In this document: piece after piece, positions 25,283 through 34,567 of the stretch | Numbering within the stretch: the stretch's first letter is position 1 | Layout: each line of letters opens with the position of its first letter | NCBI RefSeq assembly: GCF_015160875.1 | Contig: NZ_CP063374.1 | Span: forward strand, 5,025,501-5,089,500 | DNA length: 64,000 nucleotides | Direction: 5' to 3' | Source of the DNA: Streptomyces chromofuscus | GTDB taxonomy: Bacteria; Actinomycetota; Actinomycetes; Streptomycetales; Streptomycetaceae | Translations under genes and position numbers: made by a program | Notes under the pieces: model-generated | Database searches by the model: none | Seen by the model: the letters and a program-made list of their open reading frames with translations, nothing else | Told to the model about the DNA's origin: nothing

Positions 25283-26512
25283 ATGAACTACCGCGAGGCC
25301 GCCCCCTTGCCCCCGGTCACCCTCGACGACGTACGCGGCGCGCAGAAGATGCTCAGCGGCGTCGCACGTGTCACCGCCATGGAGGGCAGCAGGTACCTGT
25401 CCCAGCTGGTGGGGGCGCCGGTCCACCTCAAGTGCGAGAACCTCCAGCGGACCGGCTCCTTCAAGCTCCGCGGCGCCTACGTCCGGATCGCCGGCCTGCT
25501 GCCGGAGGAACGCGCCGCCGGCGTGGTCGCCGCGAGCGCCGGGAACCACGCACAGGGCGTCGCCCTGGCGTCCTCGCTGCTCGGCGTCCACTCCACCGTG
25601 TTCATGCCGAAGGGCGCCCCGCTGCCGAAGATCAGTGCGACGCGCGACTACGGCGCGGAGGTGCGCCTGCACGGCCAGGTGGTCGACGAGACCCTGGAAG
25701 CCGCGCGGGAGTACGCCGCCGAGACCGGCGCGGTGTTCATCCACCCCTTCGACCACCCGGACATCATCGCCGGCCAGGGCACGGTCGGCCTGGAGATCCT
25801 GGAGCAGTGCCCGGAGGTGCGCACGATCGTCGTCGGCATCGGCGGCGGGGGTCTGGCGGCCGGTATCGCGGTCGCCGTGAAGGCGCTGCGGCCGGATGTA
25901 CGGATTGTCGGCGTGCAGGCGGCGGGCTCGGCGGCGTACCCGCCCTCACTGGCGGCGGGACGCCCCGTGTCGATCGAGAATCCGGCGACGATGGCCGACG
26001 GCATCAAGGTCGGACGGCCCGGCGACGTGCCGTTCGGGATCATCGAAAATCTGGTGGACGAGGTCCGGACGGTCAGCGAGGATGAGCTGTCCACCGCGCT
26101 GCTGCTCTGCCTGGAACGGGCGAAGCTGGTCGTCGAGCCGGCCGGGGCGAGTCCCGTGGCCGCGCTGCTGAGCGATCCGCGTGCCTTCGAGGGCCCGGTC
26201 GTGGCGGTGCTGTCCGGCGGCAACGTGGATCCGGTGCTGATGCAGCGCGTCCTGCGGCACGGTATGGCGGCGCAGGGCCGCTACCTGGCCGTACGGCTGC
26301 GGCTGACGGACCGGCCGGGAGCCCTGGCGACGCTCCTCGGGGTGTTGTCAGTGGTGGACGCTAACGTCCTCGACGTGAGCCACGTACGGACCGATCCACG
26401 GCTCGGGCTCACGGAGGCGGAGGTCGAACTGCACCTGGAGACGAAGGGTCCGGCGCACTGCGTCGAGGTCGGCGAGGCCCTGCGCACGGCGGGGTACACC
26501 GTCATCGGCTGA
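25283..26512 (+). CDS. ilvA: threonine ammonia-lyase with ACT domain
   Basis: 409 residues. PLP lysine K61 in TGSFKLRGAY, the PLP phosphate-binding glycine loop IGGGGLAAGIA and the SAGNHAQG motif are intact; residues about 330-405 form an ACT domain (YLAVRLRLTDRPGALATLL). It converts threonine to 2-oxobutanoate and ammonia. Length and the single ACT domain match the catabolic-type or short biosynthetic form rather than the 510-residue E. coli IlvA. It could feed isoleucine synthesis or propionyl-CoA supply. Transcribed alone, divergent from MarR. Confidence 0.93.
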   Translation: MNYREAAPLPPVTLDDVRGAQKMLSGVARVTAMEGSRYLSQLVGAPVHLKCENLQRTGSFKLRGAYVRIAGLLPEERAAGVVAASAGNHAQGVALASSLLGVHSTVFMPKGAPLPKISATRDYGAEVRLHGQVVDETLEAAREYAAETGAVFIHPFDHPDIIAGQGTVGLEILEQCPEVRTIVVGIGGGGLAAGIAVAVKALRPDVRIVGVQAAGSAAYPPSLAAGRPVSIENPATMADGIKVGRPGDVPFGIIENLVDEVRTVSEDELSTALLLCLERAKLVVEPAGASPVAALLSDPRAFEGPVVAVLSGGNVDPVLMQRVLRHGMAAQGRYLAVRLRLTDRPGALATLLGVLSVVDANVLDVSHVRTDPRLGLTEAEVELHLETKGPAHCVEVGEALRTAGYTVIG

Positions 26513-26719
26513 GTCGCCGGGGCGAACCGGCACCTGCGAAGGCCCAGGTCGGGCCGGGGTCAGGTCAAGATCGCGCACTCTTCGTCGCTCGTTCGGGAAT
26601 TTCCGTTGAAGGACGCGATACATCGCGTTATGGTGTGTCTTCGTGGCACCACCCCTCAGGCGCAGTGAAAGCCGCACACCCGTACTTCCCAAAGCAATCC
26701 CGACGACGTGGAGACTCAT

Positions 26720-27742
26720 ATGCCAGGCGCCATCTATGCCGAAGGTCTGGTCAAGACCTTCGGTGACGTAAGGGCACTGGACGGCGTCGACCTCGATGTC
26801 CCCGAGGGCACCGTCCTCGGCCTGCTGGGGCCGAACGGCGCTGGCAAGACGACGACGGTCCGCTGTCTGACGACCCTGTTGCGCCCCGACAGCGGCCGTG
26901 CCGTCGTCGCGGGCATCGACGTACTGGAACAGCCCGACCAGGTGCGGCGCTCGATCGGCCTGTCCGGCCAGTTCGCCGCCGTCGACGAGTACCTCACCGG
27001 CCGGGAGAACCTCCAGATGGTCGGCCAGCTCTACCAGATGAGCGCGAAGGCCGCCAAGGCCCGCGCGGGCGAGCTGCTCGACCAGTTCAACCTCGCCGAC
27101 GCGGCCGACCGGCCCGCCAAGACCTACTCCGGGGGCATGCGCCGCCGGCTCGACCTGGCCGCGGCGCTGGTGGTCTCACCGCCCGTGATGTTCATGGACG
27201 AGCCGACGACCGGCCTCGACCCGCGCAACCGCCAGCAGCTGTGGGAGGTCATCAAGCAGCTCGTCTCGGGCGGCACGACGCTGCTGCTGACCACCCAGTA
27301 CCTGGAGGAGGCCGACCACCTCGCGCACGACATCGCGGTCGTCGACCAGGGCCGCGTGATCGCCCGTGGCACCTCCGACGAGCTCAAGGCCCGCACCGGC
27401 GGCGAGCGCGTCGAGGTCGTGGTGCACGAGCGCGAGCACATGACGGCGGCCGCGGAGCTGCTGGCCGGCTTCGGCAAGGGCGACACCACCGTCGAGGAGC
27501 ACACCCGCAAGCTCACCGTGCCCGTCACCGGCGGAGCCAAGCTCCTCGCCGAGGTGATCCGCGAGCTGGACGCCCGCGGCATCGAGATCGACGACATCGG
27601 CCTGCGCCGCCCGACCCTCGACGACGTGTTCCTCTCCCTCACGGGACACGCGGCCGAGGTCGAGGACGCGAACGAGGCAGAGGAGGGCGCTTCGCCCGCC
27701 GACGCCAGGGGCCGCAAGCGCAAGAAGGAGTCCGTCAAGTGA
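26720..27742 (+). CDS. DrrA-type ABC exporter ATP-binding protein
   Basis: 340 residues. Walker A GLLGPNGAGKTTTV (Lys43), signature YSGGMRRRLDLAAAL, Walker B VMFMDEPTTGLDPR, and the DrrA-type C-terminal extension (about 225-320, with DDIGLRRPTLDDVFLSLTGH). The family exports daunorubicin-like drugs and other hydrophobic compounds, but many Streptomyces have several paralogues without known substrates. A GGAG site lies six bases before ATG 26720. It overlaps the permease gene by four bases (GTGA), so synthesis of both subunits is coupled. The last 25 residues are a charged tail. Confidence 0.94.
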   Translation: MPGAIYAEGLVKTFGDVRALDGVDLDVPEGTVLGLLGPNGAGKTTTVRCLTTLLRPDSGRAVVAGIDVLEQPDQVRRSIGLSGQFAAVDEYLTGRENLQMVGQLYQMSAKAAKARAGELLDQFNLADAADRPAKTYSGGMRRRLDLAAALVVSPPVMFMDEPTTGLDPRNRQQLWEVIKQLVSGGTTLLLTTQYLEEADHLAHDIAVVDQGRVIARGTSDELKARTGGERVEVVVHEREHMTAAAELLAGFGKGDTTVEEHTRKLTVPVTGGAKLLAEVIRELDARGIEIDDIGLRRPTLDDVFLSLTGHAAEVEDANEAEEGASPADARGRKRKKESVK

Positions 27743-28593
27743 GTGCCGTCACCGACGCCGCCCCCCGGGCCGCCCGCCCGCATCCGCTCGGCCAGTCCGT
27801 CCGGGACTCCCTGGTCGTCGCCAAGCGCAACCTGATCCGGATGTCCCGGATCCCCGAGATGATCATCTTCGGGCTCTTCCAGCCGATCATGTTCGTGGTG
27901 CTGTTCAGCTATGTGTTCGGCGGCTCGATCAACGTCCCGGGTGCGGGCCTGAGCGCCTCGGGGTACCGCGAGTTCCTGATGGCGGGCATCTTCGCGCAGA
28001 CCGTCACGTTCGCCACCGCCGGAGCCGGCGCGGGCATCGCCGACGACATGCACAAAGGCCTGATCGACCGGTTCCGCTCACTGCCCATGGCCCGTGGCGC
28101 GGTCCTCACCGGCCGCACCCTCGCCGACCTGGTGCAGACGGCCCTGACCCTGGTGGTGCTCGCCGTCGTCGCCGTCCTGGTCGGCTGGCGCACACACGAG
28201 AACGTCGGGAAGGTACTGGCCGGCTTCGGCCTGCTGCTCCTGCTCGGCTACGCGTTCTCCTGGATCGGCGCACTGATCGGCCTGTCCGTGCGCACCCCCG
28301 AGGCGGCCACCTCGGGCGGCCTGATCTGGCTGTTCCCGCTGACCTTCATCTCGAACGCGTTCGTGCCCTCGGACAACATGCCCGCGTTTTTGCAGACCAT
28401 CGCCGACTGGAATCCGTTCAGCGCCACCGTGCAGGCCTGCCGTGAACTCTTCGGCAACCTCCCGGCGGGCTATCCGGTGTCCGACGCCTGGCCCATGCAG
28501 CATCCGGTGCTGGCATCGCTGCTGTGGTCCCTGCTGATCCTCGTGGTGTTCCGCACCCTGGCCGTGCGGAAGTACCGCTCGGCGACGGCGTGA
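27739..28593 (+). CDS. DrrB-type ABC exporter permease
   Basis: 284 residues, ABC-2 type. Six predicted membrane helices (about 47-70, 85-110, 125-155, 165-190, 200-220, 255-275). The segment between helices 2 and 3, DMHKGLIDRFRSLPMARGAVL, split here as DMHKGLIDRFRS and LPMARGAVL, is characteristic of the DrrB family. Works with the upstream ATPase as a homodimeric exporter. GTG 27739 overlaps the ATPase stop. A strong terminator follows at 28653, so the operon is only these two genes. Confidence 0.93.
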   Translation: MSAVTDAAPRAARPHPLGQSVRDSLVVAKRNLIRMSRIPEMIIFGLFQPIMFVVLFSYVFGGSINVPGAGLSASGYREFLMAGIFAQTVTFATAGAGAGIADDMHKGLIDRFRSLPMARGAVLTGRTLADLVQTALTLVVLAVVAVLVGWRTHENVGKVLAGFGLLLLLGYAFSWIGALIGLSVRTPEAATSGGLIWLFPLTFISNAFVPSDNMPAFLQTIADWNPFSATVQACRELFGNLPAGYPVSDAWPMQHPVLASLLWSLLILVVFRTLAVRKYRSATA

Positions 28594-28605
28594 CGTGACC
28601 GGGCC

Positions 28606-28636
28606 GGTGCCGGTGCCTGTGCCTGTGCCTGTGCAC
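28606..28636. repeat. GTGCCT hexanucleotide microrepeat
   Basis: Four to five near-perfect GTGCCT/GTGCCG units between the exporter stop and its terminator. Confidence 0.6.
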
Positions 28637-28652
28637 TGATCTGAGCATGAAG

Positions 28653-28685
28653 AGGCCCCCGGCGCCGCGAGGACGCCGGGGGCCT
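28653..28685. terminator. bidirectional terminator
   Basis: Perfect 12-bp stem (28653-28664, 28674-28685) between convergent drrB-type and greA genes. Confidence 0.85.
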
Positions 28686-28739
28686 GTCCAGAACGGGCGG
28701 ACCCGGGCCGGCAGTCGGCATGCCGGCCGTTCCGCGGAG

Positions 28740-29240
28740 TCAGCCGCTGTACGGCTCGGCCTTCAGGATCTTCACCGAGGCCTTCTTGCCGTTGGGCAGC
28801 TCGTACTGCGCGTCCTCGCCGACCTTGTGTCCGATCACGCCGGCCCCCAACGGGGACTGCGGCGAGTAGGTCTCGATGTCGGCGCTCGCGTACTCGCGCG
28901 AGGCGAGCAGGAACGTCAGGGTGTCGTCCTCGTCACCGTCGAAGGCGATCGTCACGACCATGCCGGGGGCCACCGCACCGTCCGTCGAGGCCGGCGCCTC
29001 GCCGACCTTGGCGTTCTCCAGGAGCTGGGTCAGCTGGCGCACGCGAAGCTCCTGCTTGCCCTGCTCCTCCTTGGCCGCGTGGTACCCGCCGTTCTCGCGC
29101 AGGTCGCCCTCCTCGCGCGCGGCCGCGATCTTGGCGGCGATCTCCGTGCGCGCAGGACCAGTAAGGTACTCAAGCTCGTCCTTGAGCTTGTTGTACGCCT
29201 CCTGGGTCAGCCAGGTGACGTTCTCGCTGGTCTGGGTCAC
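28740..29240 (-). CDS. greA: transcription elongation factor GreA
   Basis: 166 residues. N-terminal coiled-coil (about 10-80) with GDLRENGGYHAAKEEQG, the acidic tip residues that enter the RNA polymerase secondary channel, and a C-terminal FKBP-like domain (about 90-166) with SPLGAGVIGHKVGE. GreA stimulates cleavage of backtracked RNA. GTG 29240 is chosen because GAGGAG lies six bases upstream; the frame continues 10 codons further with no ribosome site. Between terminators, monocistronic or followed only by a terminator. Confidence 0.95.
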   Translation of the reverse strand: MTQTSENVTWLTQEAYNKLKDELEYLTGPARTEIAAKIAAAREEGDLRENGGYHAAKEEQGKQELRVRQLTQLLENAKVGEAPASTDGAVAPGMVVTIAFDGDEDDTLTFLLASREYASADIETYSPQSPLGAGVIGHKVGEDAQYELPNGKKASVKILKAEPYSG

Positions 29241-29407
29241 AGGTGCTCCTCGTCGGTACTGGGAATACAAAGCATCGCCCTACCCAGAAGAATGTTCCTC
29301 CATGAGAGGGCGAAACCACGAGCCTAACAATTCAGGGGCGAAAGAGGGAGGACATTAGTGCCAAAAATCACGTCAGCGCAGCTCAGCGCTGCGGATGACG
29401 AGTGACA

Positions 29408-29806
29408 TCAGTCGGCGTGGCAGCCCAGCAGCTCCGCCGTGGTGCCCGGCGCGGTCGTGCGCAGCGTGACCACCTCGGTGATCCGGCCGGCGTCCCCGTC
29501 GAAGCGGAAGTCGGCCCGGCCGACCTCGGCGCCGTCGGCCGCCTGGGAGCGGACCGTGCAGTAGCCGGAGGCGCCCGCCTCCTTCTCGACCGCGAGTGTC
29601 ACCTTCACCGCCTCGTCCGAGGGATCGAAGCTGATCACTTCCGCACTGATCTTGTTCGCGGCGATGTAGTGGTAGGCGAAGTATCCGATCACCGCGATGA
29701 GCAGGGCGCCCAGGGCGATGCCGACGACCTTGAGCGTGCGATCGGCGCGCTCGTCCGAGGAACGGCCGTAACGGCCCTCCGGCAGTCGCGTGCTCGCCGT
29801 GCTCAT
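29408..29806 (-). CDS. DUF4307 membrane protein
   Basis: 132 residues. A charged N-terminus (about 1-25), one membrane helix (about 28-50), and an extracytoplasmic beta-rich domain with two cysteines (SGYCTVRS and LLGCHAD), which may form a disulfide. The pattern is that of the actinobacterial DUF4307 family, which usually neighbours the mycothiol gene mca, as here (divergent, 148 bp apart). The function is unknown; the context suggests a thiol-related envelope role. Confidence 0.85.
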   Translation of the reverse strand: MSTASTRLPEGRYGRSSDERADRTLKVVGIALGALLIAVIGYFAYHYIAANKISAEVISFDPSDEAVKVTLAVEKEAGASGYCTVRSQAADGAEVGRADFRFDGDAGRITEVVTLRTTAPGTTAELLGCHAD

Positions 29807-29954
29807 GATCGTCCTCTCGGCCGGGGCGGGATCGAGGGTCCCGAAGGGGGCTTCCGAGGCGTACCCCGGAATTTCTCGCCCCCCGATTCGGTCACTATAG
29901 AAGCCGCCGTTCGCACCCGGTCACACCGGGCGCCGACCAAACGAGGATTGAGTC

Positions 29955-30836
29955 TTGACTGACCAGCTGCGACTGATGGCCGTCCACGCGCACCCCGACG
30001 ACGAGTCGAGCAAGGGCGCGGCCACCATGGCGAAGTACGTGTCCGAGGGGGTGGACGTGCTGGTGGTGACCTGCACGGGCGGGGAGCGCGGCTCCATCCT
30101 CAACCCCAAGCTGCAGGGCGACCGGTACATCGAGGAGAACATCCACGAGGTACGCAGGCGAGAGATGGACGAGGCGCGCGAGATTCTCGGCGTCAAGCAG
30201 GAGTGGCTCGGCTTCGTCGACTCCGGCCTGCCCGAGGGCGACCCGCTGCCGCCGCTGCCGGAGGGCTGCTTCGCCCTGGAGGACGTCGACAAGGCGGCCG
30301 GCGAGCTGGTGAAGAAGATCCGCTCGTTCCGTCCCCAGGTGATCACCACCTACGACGAGAACGGCGGCTACCCGCACCCCGACCACATCATGACCCACAA
30401 GATCACGATGGTGGCGTTCGAGGGGGCCGCGGACACCGAGAAGTACCCGGAGAGCGAGTACGGCCCGGCGTACCAGCCGCTGAAGGTGTACTACAACCAG
30501 GGCTTCAACCGGCCGCGGACCGAGGCGCTGCACCAGGCGATGCTGGACCGCGGCCTGGAGTCCCCCTACGGCGAGTGGCTCAAGCGCTGGGACGAGTCCG
30601 GCCACAAGGACCGCACGCTGACCACGTTCGTCCCGTGCGGTGACTTCTTCGAGATCCGTGACAAGGCGCTGATCGCGCACGCCACGCAGATCGACCCCGA
30701 CGGGGGGTGGTTCCGGGTGCCGATGGAGGTCCAGAGGTCGGTCTGGCCGACCGAGGAGTACGAGCTCGCGAAGTCCCTCGTGGATACCTCCCTCCCCGAG
30801 GACGACCTCTTTGCGGGCATCCGCGACAATGCCTGA
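29955..30836 (+). CDS. mca: mycothiol S-conjugate amidase
   Basis: 293 residues of the LmbE/PIG-L fold. Zinc ligands are in AHPDDE (His, Asp) and PHPDH (second His); the CTGGERG and RREMDEAREILGV motifs separate Mca from the GlcNAc-Ins deacetylase MshB. It cleaves mycothiol conjugates of toxins to a mercapturate and GlcN-Ins, a detoxification step of actinobacteria. TTG 29955 is the start, with GAGGA about eight bases upstream. It is followed after one base by a small membrane protein gene, so they form an operon. Confidence 0.95.
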   Translation: MTDQLRLMAVHAHPDDESSKGAATMAKYVSEGVDVLVVTCTGGERGSILNPKLQGDRYIEENIHEVRRREMDEAREILGVKQEWLGFVDSGLPEGDPLPPLPEGCFALEDVDKAAGELVKKIRSFRPQVITTYDENGGYPHPDHIMTHKITMVAFEGAADTEKYPESEYGPAYQPLKVYYNQGFNRPRTEALHQAMLDRGLESPYGEWLKRWDESGHKDRTLTTFVPCGDFFEIRDKALIAHATQIDPDGGWFRVPMEVQRSVWPTEEYELAKSLVDTSLPEDDLFAGIRDNA

Positions 30837-30837
30837 C

Positions 30838-31089
30838 ATGAGCGCAAGCGCGAGCCTGGCAATGACCCACCTCGTCACCCTCGCCAAGGAGGTCGACGAG
30901 GACAAGGTGACCCCCGGCGTCCTCGGCTTCATCGTCTTCGCGGTGATGGCCCTGGCCGTCTGGGGCCTGATGAAGTCGATGAACCGGCACATGGGCCGGG
31001 TCGACTTCAAGGACACCCCGGACCCGGCCGTGGGCCCCGGCAAGGACACGGCGGACACGGGCGCCCCGGGTAAAACGTCACAGGGCTGA
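30838..31089 (+). CDS. small membrane protein downstream of mca
   Basis: 83 residues with one membrane helix (about 31-53) and a charged, Pro/Gly-rich cytosolic or outer tail. The mca TGA (30834-30836) and this ATG (30838) are one base apart, so translation is probably coupled; ATG 30829, overlapping the mca stop, is another possible start. The gene pair is, as I recall, conserved in Streptomyces. Function unknown. Confidence 0.8.
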   Translation: MSASASLAMTHLVTLAKEVDEDKVTPGVLGFIVFAVMALAVWGLMKSMNRHMGRVDFKDTPDPAVGPGKDTADTGAPGKTSQG

Positions 31090-31366
31090 GCGTCCCGCCC
31101 CGCGGCGGGGGCCCATCGCCCCGGGCGGCCACCGACCGGGCCACCGACCGGGCCCTCGCACATGCGGCCGCCACCGGGCCGCTACGGCGTGGGCTCCTGT
31201 CCGCGTGCCCTCACCGTGAGCGGTCCGCCGGGAACGGCGACAGCCGCACGGCCCCGCGGGCGCCGCTGACCGGAGCGCGCGCCCGCCGGCGCGCGCGCCC
31301 GCCGGCCCGTCGTTGCCTCGTCCCCGGCCCGCCGACGCCTCGCCCCACCGCTGCCCGGCGCCGGCC

Positions 31367-34300
31367 TCAGGACGCCGTCGCCACCGCCACACCCATGACC
31401 TCCCGGGCGTGCCGGTCGGGCACCATGCCCAGGCGCCAGGCCTGCCAGCCCGCCTCCAGTTCCACGCCCCGTTCCAGCAGCAGCCGGTACGCCTCCACGT
31501 AGTCGTCCAGCTTCTCGTCGCGCGCCGGGTGCCCGGCGCGGGCCAGCTGTGCCAGCTCCTCCTGGGCCACCGCCGCACCGACCTCCACGCCGCCCGGAGC
31601 GGCGTACGGCAGCAGGGTGCAGCGCAGGAAGCGGGCCCAGTCCTCGCCGCGCCGGTCGCCGTAGGAGGCGAAGAGGCCGACCGCCTCGTCGCACAGGGCG
31701 AGCGCCGCCGCCGTGCGGGCGTTGCCCGCGTCGACGACCGCGAGTTCCAGGCAGGTCCAGGCCTCGCCGTGGGCGACGCCGATGCGGTGGAAGTCGGCGC
31801 GGGCGTCGACCAGCAGCTGGCGGGCGAAGCCGGAGTTGCGCAGGGAGCCCGTCCGGGCGGCGCGCTGGTCGCGCGTGGCGCGGGCCGAGTGGTGGCGGGC
31901 GCAGGCCAGGCCGTAGACGTCGCGTATCCGGGAGAACATCGCGCGGGAGCGTTCCAGCTCGCGGACCGCCCGGTCGAGGTCGCCCGTCTCCTCCAGCGCC
32001 TGCCCGAGGTAGTAGAGGGTCCAGGCCTCGCCGCGGGCGTCCTCGTTGTCGCGGTGCCGGACCGCCGCCTGGCGCAGTTCCTCCAGCGCGGGGACCGTGT
32101 CGCCCGCGACGAGCCGGGCCCGGGCCAGCTGGGTCTGGGCCCACGCCTGGCCGCGGGCGTCGCGCGTACGGCCGTACAGGTCCGAAGCCCTGCGCAGCTC
32201 GGTCTCGGCGCGCGGTACGTCGCCGAGACGCAGGTACAGCTGGCCGAGCTGGAAATGGGCCCAGGCCTCGCCGTGCAGGGACTCGCCGGCGCGGTGCAGT
32301 TCCAGGGAGCGGGTCAGCAGGTCCAGCGCCTCCGCGAGGTGGGCCCGGTCGCGTTCCACGGCCGCCAGCGCGTGCATCGTCCAGGCCCGGTCCGTGGCCA
32401 GCGACGGCGCGGCCTGCAGGTCGAGGGACTCCCGGAGCCGGGCCGCCGCCTCGGTGAGATTGCCCTGGTGGTGCAGGGTGATGCCGAGCGAGCACAGCGC
32501 GCGGGCCGCGCCCGCGTCGTGGTGCGCCTCCCGGTACAGGTCGACCACCGACGTCAGGGTCGTGCGCGCCTTGTCCAGCTCGCCCAGCTGACGGGCCGCG
32601 ATGCCCGTGCGCCACTGGACCGAGCGGATCAGCAGGCCCTGGTCGACGGCCTGGGCGAGTTCGCTGATCTCGCCGAGGCGGTAGAGGTCTCCGCGCAGCA
32701 GGCAGTAGTCGCACAGCGCGCCCAGCAGGTTCAGCACCGCCCCCTGGTTCACGCCCTCGGCGTGCCGCAGGGCCGCCGTGATGAAGCTGGACTCGTCGTC
32801 CAGCCAGCGCAGCGCCTCGTCGAGCGAGGTGAACCCGTGCGGGCCGAAGCGGTCCGAGCGGGTCGACATGTTGCCGTCGACCAGGCGCAGCACCGAGTCC
32901 GCGAGGTCGGCGTAGTTGACGATCAGCCGCTCCTGCGCCGCCGCCCGCTCGCCCGGCTCCTCCTCGTCGACCAGCCGGGCGTGCGCGAAGACGCGGACGA
33001 GCTCGTGCAGCCGGTAGCGGTTGCCGCGGACCTGGTCGATCAGGCCCGCGCGGGACAGCGCGGCGAGATGCCGCGTCGCCCCGGCCTCGTCGGTGGCGAG
33101 CAGGGACGCCGCCGCCGCGACGCCGAGCGAGGCCCGCCCGGCCAGCGCGAGGCGCCGCAGCAGCCGGCGGGCCGGTTCCGCCTGGTCGGTGTAGCGCAGC
33201 CACAGGGCACGTTCGACGGGCTGCACGGGCCCGTACGCGCCCAGGTCCGACGCCAGCTGCCGGGGCGAGCGGGGGCCCAGGGAGGAGCCCGCGATGCGCA
33301 GCGCCAGCGGCAGGCCGCCGCACAGCCGGTGGATCCGGTCGGCGGACTCGGCGTCGTACGGCCCCGTCTCGCCCTGCGCCGCCGCGCCCGTCAGCTCCTC
33401 GGCGCCGACCGCGTCGAGCGGCTCGACGGGCAGCTGGTGCACCCACGCCGGCAGGTCGCCGGGCAGGTCGAGCGGTGTCCGGGCGGTGACGAGGACCAGG
33501 CTGTCGGACCGCTCCGGGAGCAGGGCGCGCACCTGATCGGGGTCCGAGGCGTCGTCGAGCACGACGGTGACGGGGACGCCGGTCAGATGCTGGTGGTACA
33601 GCTCGCTCAGCCGCTTGACCTGCTGGTCCGCCGACGAACGCTCCCGGAACAGCAGTTGCTCGCGGGGCGCGCCCAGCCGGTTCAGCAGATGCAGCAGCGC
33701 CTCACGGGTGGACAGCGGCGGCTCCTCCCGGCTGTCGCCGCGCAGGTCGACCACGCACGCGCCGCGGAACTGGTCCCTCAGGTCGTGGGTGGCGCGCACC
33801 GCGAGCGTGGTACGGCCGCTGCCGGGCGCCCCGTGCAGGACGACCACCGTCGGCCGGGTCTGTGTGCTGGCGCGCGCCGCCTGCACCCACTGCCGGATCC
33901 GCGCCATCTCCCGCCGACGGCCCGCGAACGGGCCGATCTTGTCGGGGAGTTGACCGAACGACTGCTCCAGGACACTGCGCCCGCGCGCGGCACCGCTCTT
34001 GTCGGCGCCCATCAGTTTGGGGCCGGGCTTCTTCGGCCCGGTCGACGCGGCCAGCACCCGTTGCTGGTCGAGGAACGGGCGGATACCGCGTACCTCCAGT
34101 GCCGTCAGCCACTGCAAGCGCAGCTGTTCCGGGCCGCCCGGCTGGCCCACCGCGCCGGCCCGGTGGTGCGCGGCCGGCAGATGGGAGCCGGCCACCTTCA
34201 CCACGGTCGTGGCCGCGCCGACCACGCCGACGGTCACGCCCGCGCCGAGCGCGGTCGTCGTGCCCGTGCCGAGGGCCAGATCGGCCACCACCGCGGCCAC

Positions 34301-34567
34301 GGCGGCCACACCCGCCACGACCAGTGGCGTCCCCGCGCCCTCACGGGCGTACCGCTGCCCGAACGTCAGCCGGCCGGCCTCCGCCTCGTCCAGGGCCCGG
34401 GTGTAGGCCTCGTACTCCTCGGCGGCGGACCGCGCCACGGCGTCCAGCTCGCCGCGCGCCCTCGCCAGGAGCACCTTGCCGTCGGTACGGCCGCCCGACC
34501 GCCGCACCTCCTCCTCCACCGCCCGCACCAACAGCCGCTCGGCCTCCGCCCGATGACCGTCCCGCAT
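31367..34567 (-). CDS. STAND/NB-ARC NTPase with TPR repeats, membrane-associated
   Basis: 1066 residues. Order: charged N-terminus (1-75); two hydrophobic segments (about 82-105 and 108-128); an NB-ARC NTPase (about 215-520) with Walker A GAPGSGRTT, Walker B VTVVLDDASDP, the GLPLAL motif and a winged-helix segment; then about 10 TPR-like repeats to the end. In Walker A the invariant Lys is Arg (R252). AfsR-type STAND proteins act as ATP-driven switches, some in regulation and some in phage defence. There is no SARP DNA-binding domain. ATG 34567 has a GGAGGGGGA ribosome site about 6-8 bases upstream; the open frame before it is repeat DNA and is not counted. Confidence 0.88.
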   Translation of the reverse strand: MRDGHRAEAERLLVRAVEEEVRRSGGRTDGKVLLARARGELDAVARSAAEEYEAYTRALDEAEAGRLTFGQRYAREGAGTPLVVAGVAAVAAVVADLALGTGTTTALGAGVTVGVVGAATTVVKVAGSHLPAAHHRAGAVGQPGGPEQLRLQWLTALEVRGIRPFLDQQRVLAASTGPKKPGPKLMGADKSGAARGRSVLEQSFGQLPDKIGPFAGRRREMARIRQWVQAARASTQTRPTVVVLHGAPGSGRTTLAVRATHDLRDQFRGACVVDLRGDSREEPPLSTREALLHLLNRLGAPREQLLFRERSSADQQVKRLSELYHQHLTGVPVTVVLDDASDPDQVRALLPERSDSLVLVTARTPLDLPGDLPAWVHQLPVEPLDAVGAEELTGAAAQGETGPYDAESADRIHRLCGGLPLALRIAGSSLGPRSPRQLASDLGAYGPVQPVERALWLRYTDQAEPARRLLRRLALAGRASLGVAAAASLLATDEAGATRHLAALSRAGLIDQVRGNRYRLHELVRVFAHARLVDEEEPGERAAAQERLIVNYADLADSVLRLVDGNMSTRSDRFGPHGFTSLDEALRWLDDESSFITAALRHAEGVNQGAVLNLLGALCDYCLLRGDLYRLGEISELAQAVDQGLLIRSVQWRTGIAARQLGELDKARTTLTSVVDLYREAHHDAGAARALCSLGITLHHQGNLTEAAARLRESLDLQAAPSLATDRAWTMHALAAVERDRAHLAEALDLLTRSLELHRAGESLHGEAWAHFQLGQLYLRLGDVPRAETELRRASDLYGRTRDARGQAWAQTQLARARLVAGDTVPALEELRQAAVRHRDNEDARGEAWTLYYLGQALEETGDLDRAVRELERSRAMFSRIRDVYGLACARHHSARATRDQRAARTGSLRNSGFARQLLVDARADFHRIGVAHGEAWTCLELAVVDAGNARTAAALALCDEAVGLFASYGDRRGEDWARFLRCTLLPYAAPGGVEVGAAVAQEELAQLARAGHPARDEKLDDYVEAYRLLLERGVELEAGWQAWRLGMVPDRHAREVMGVAVATAS

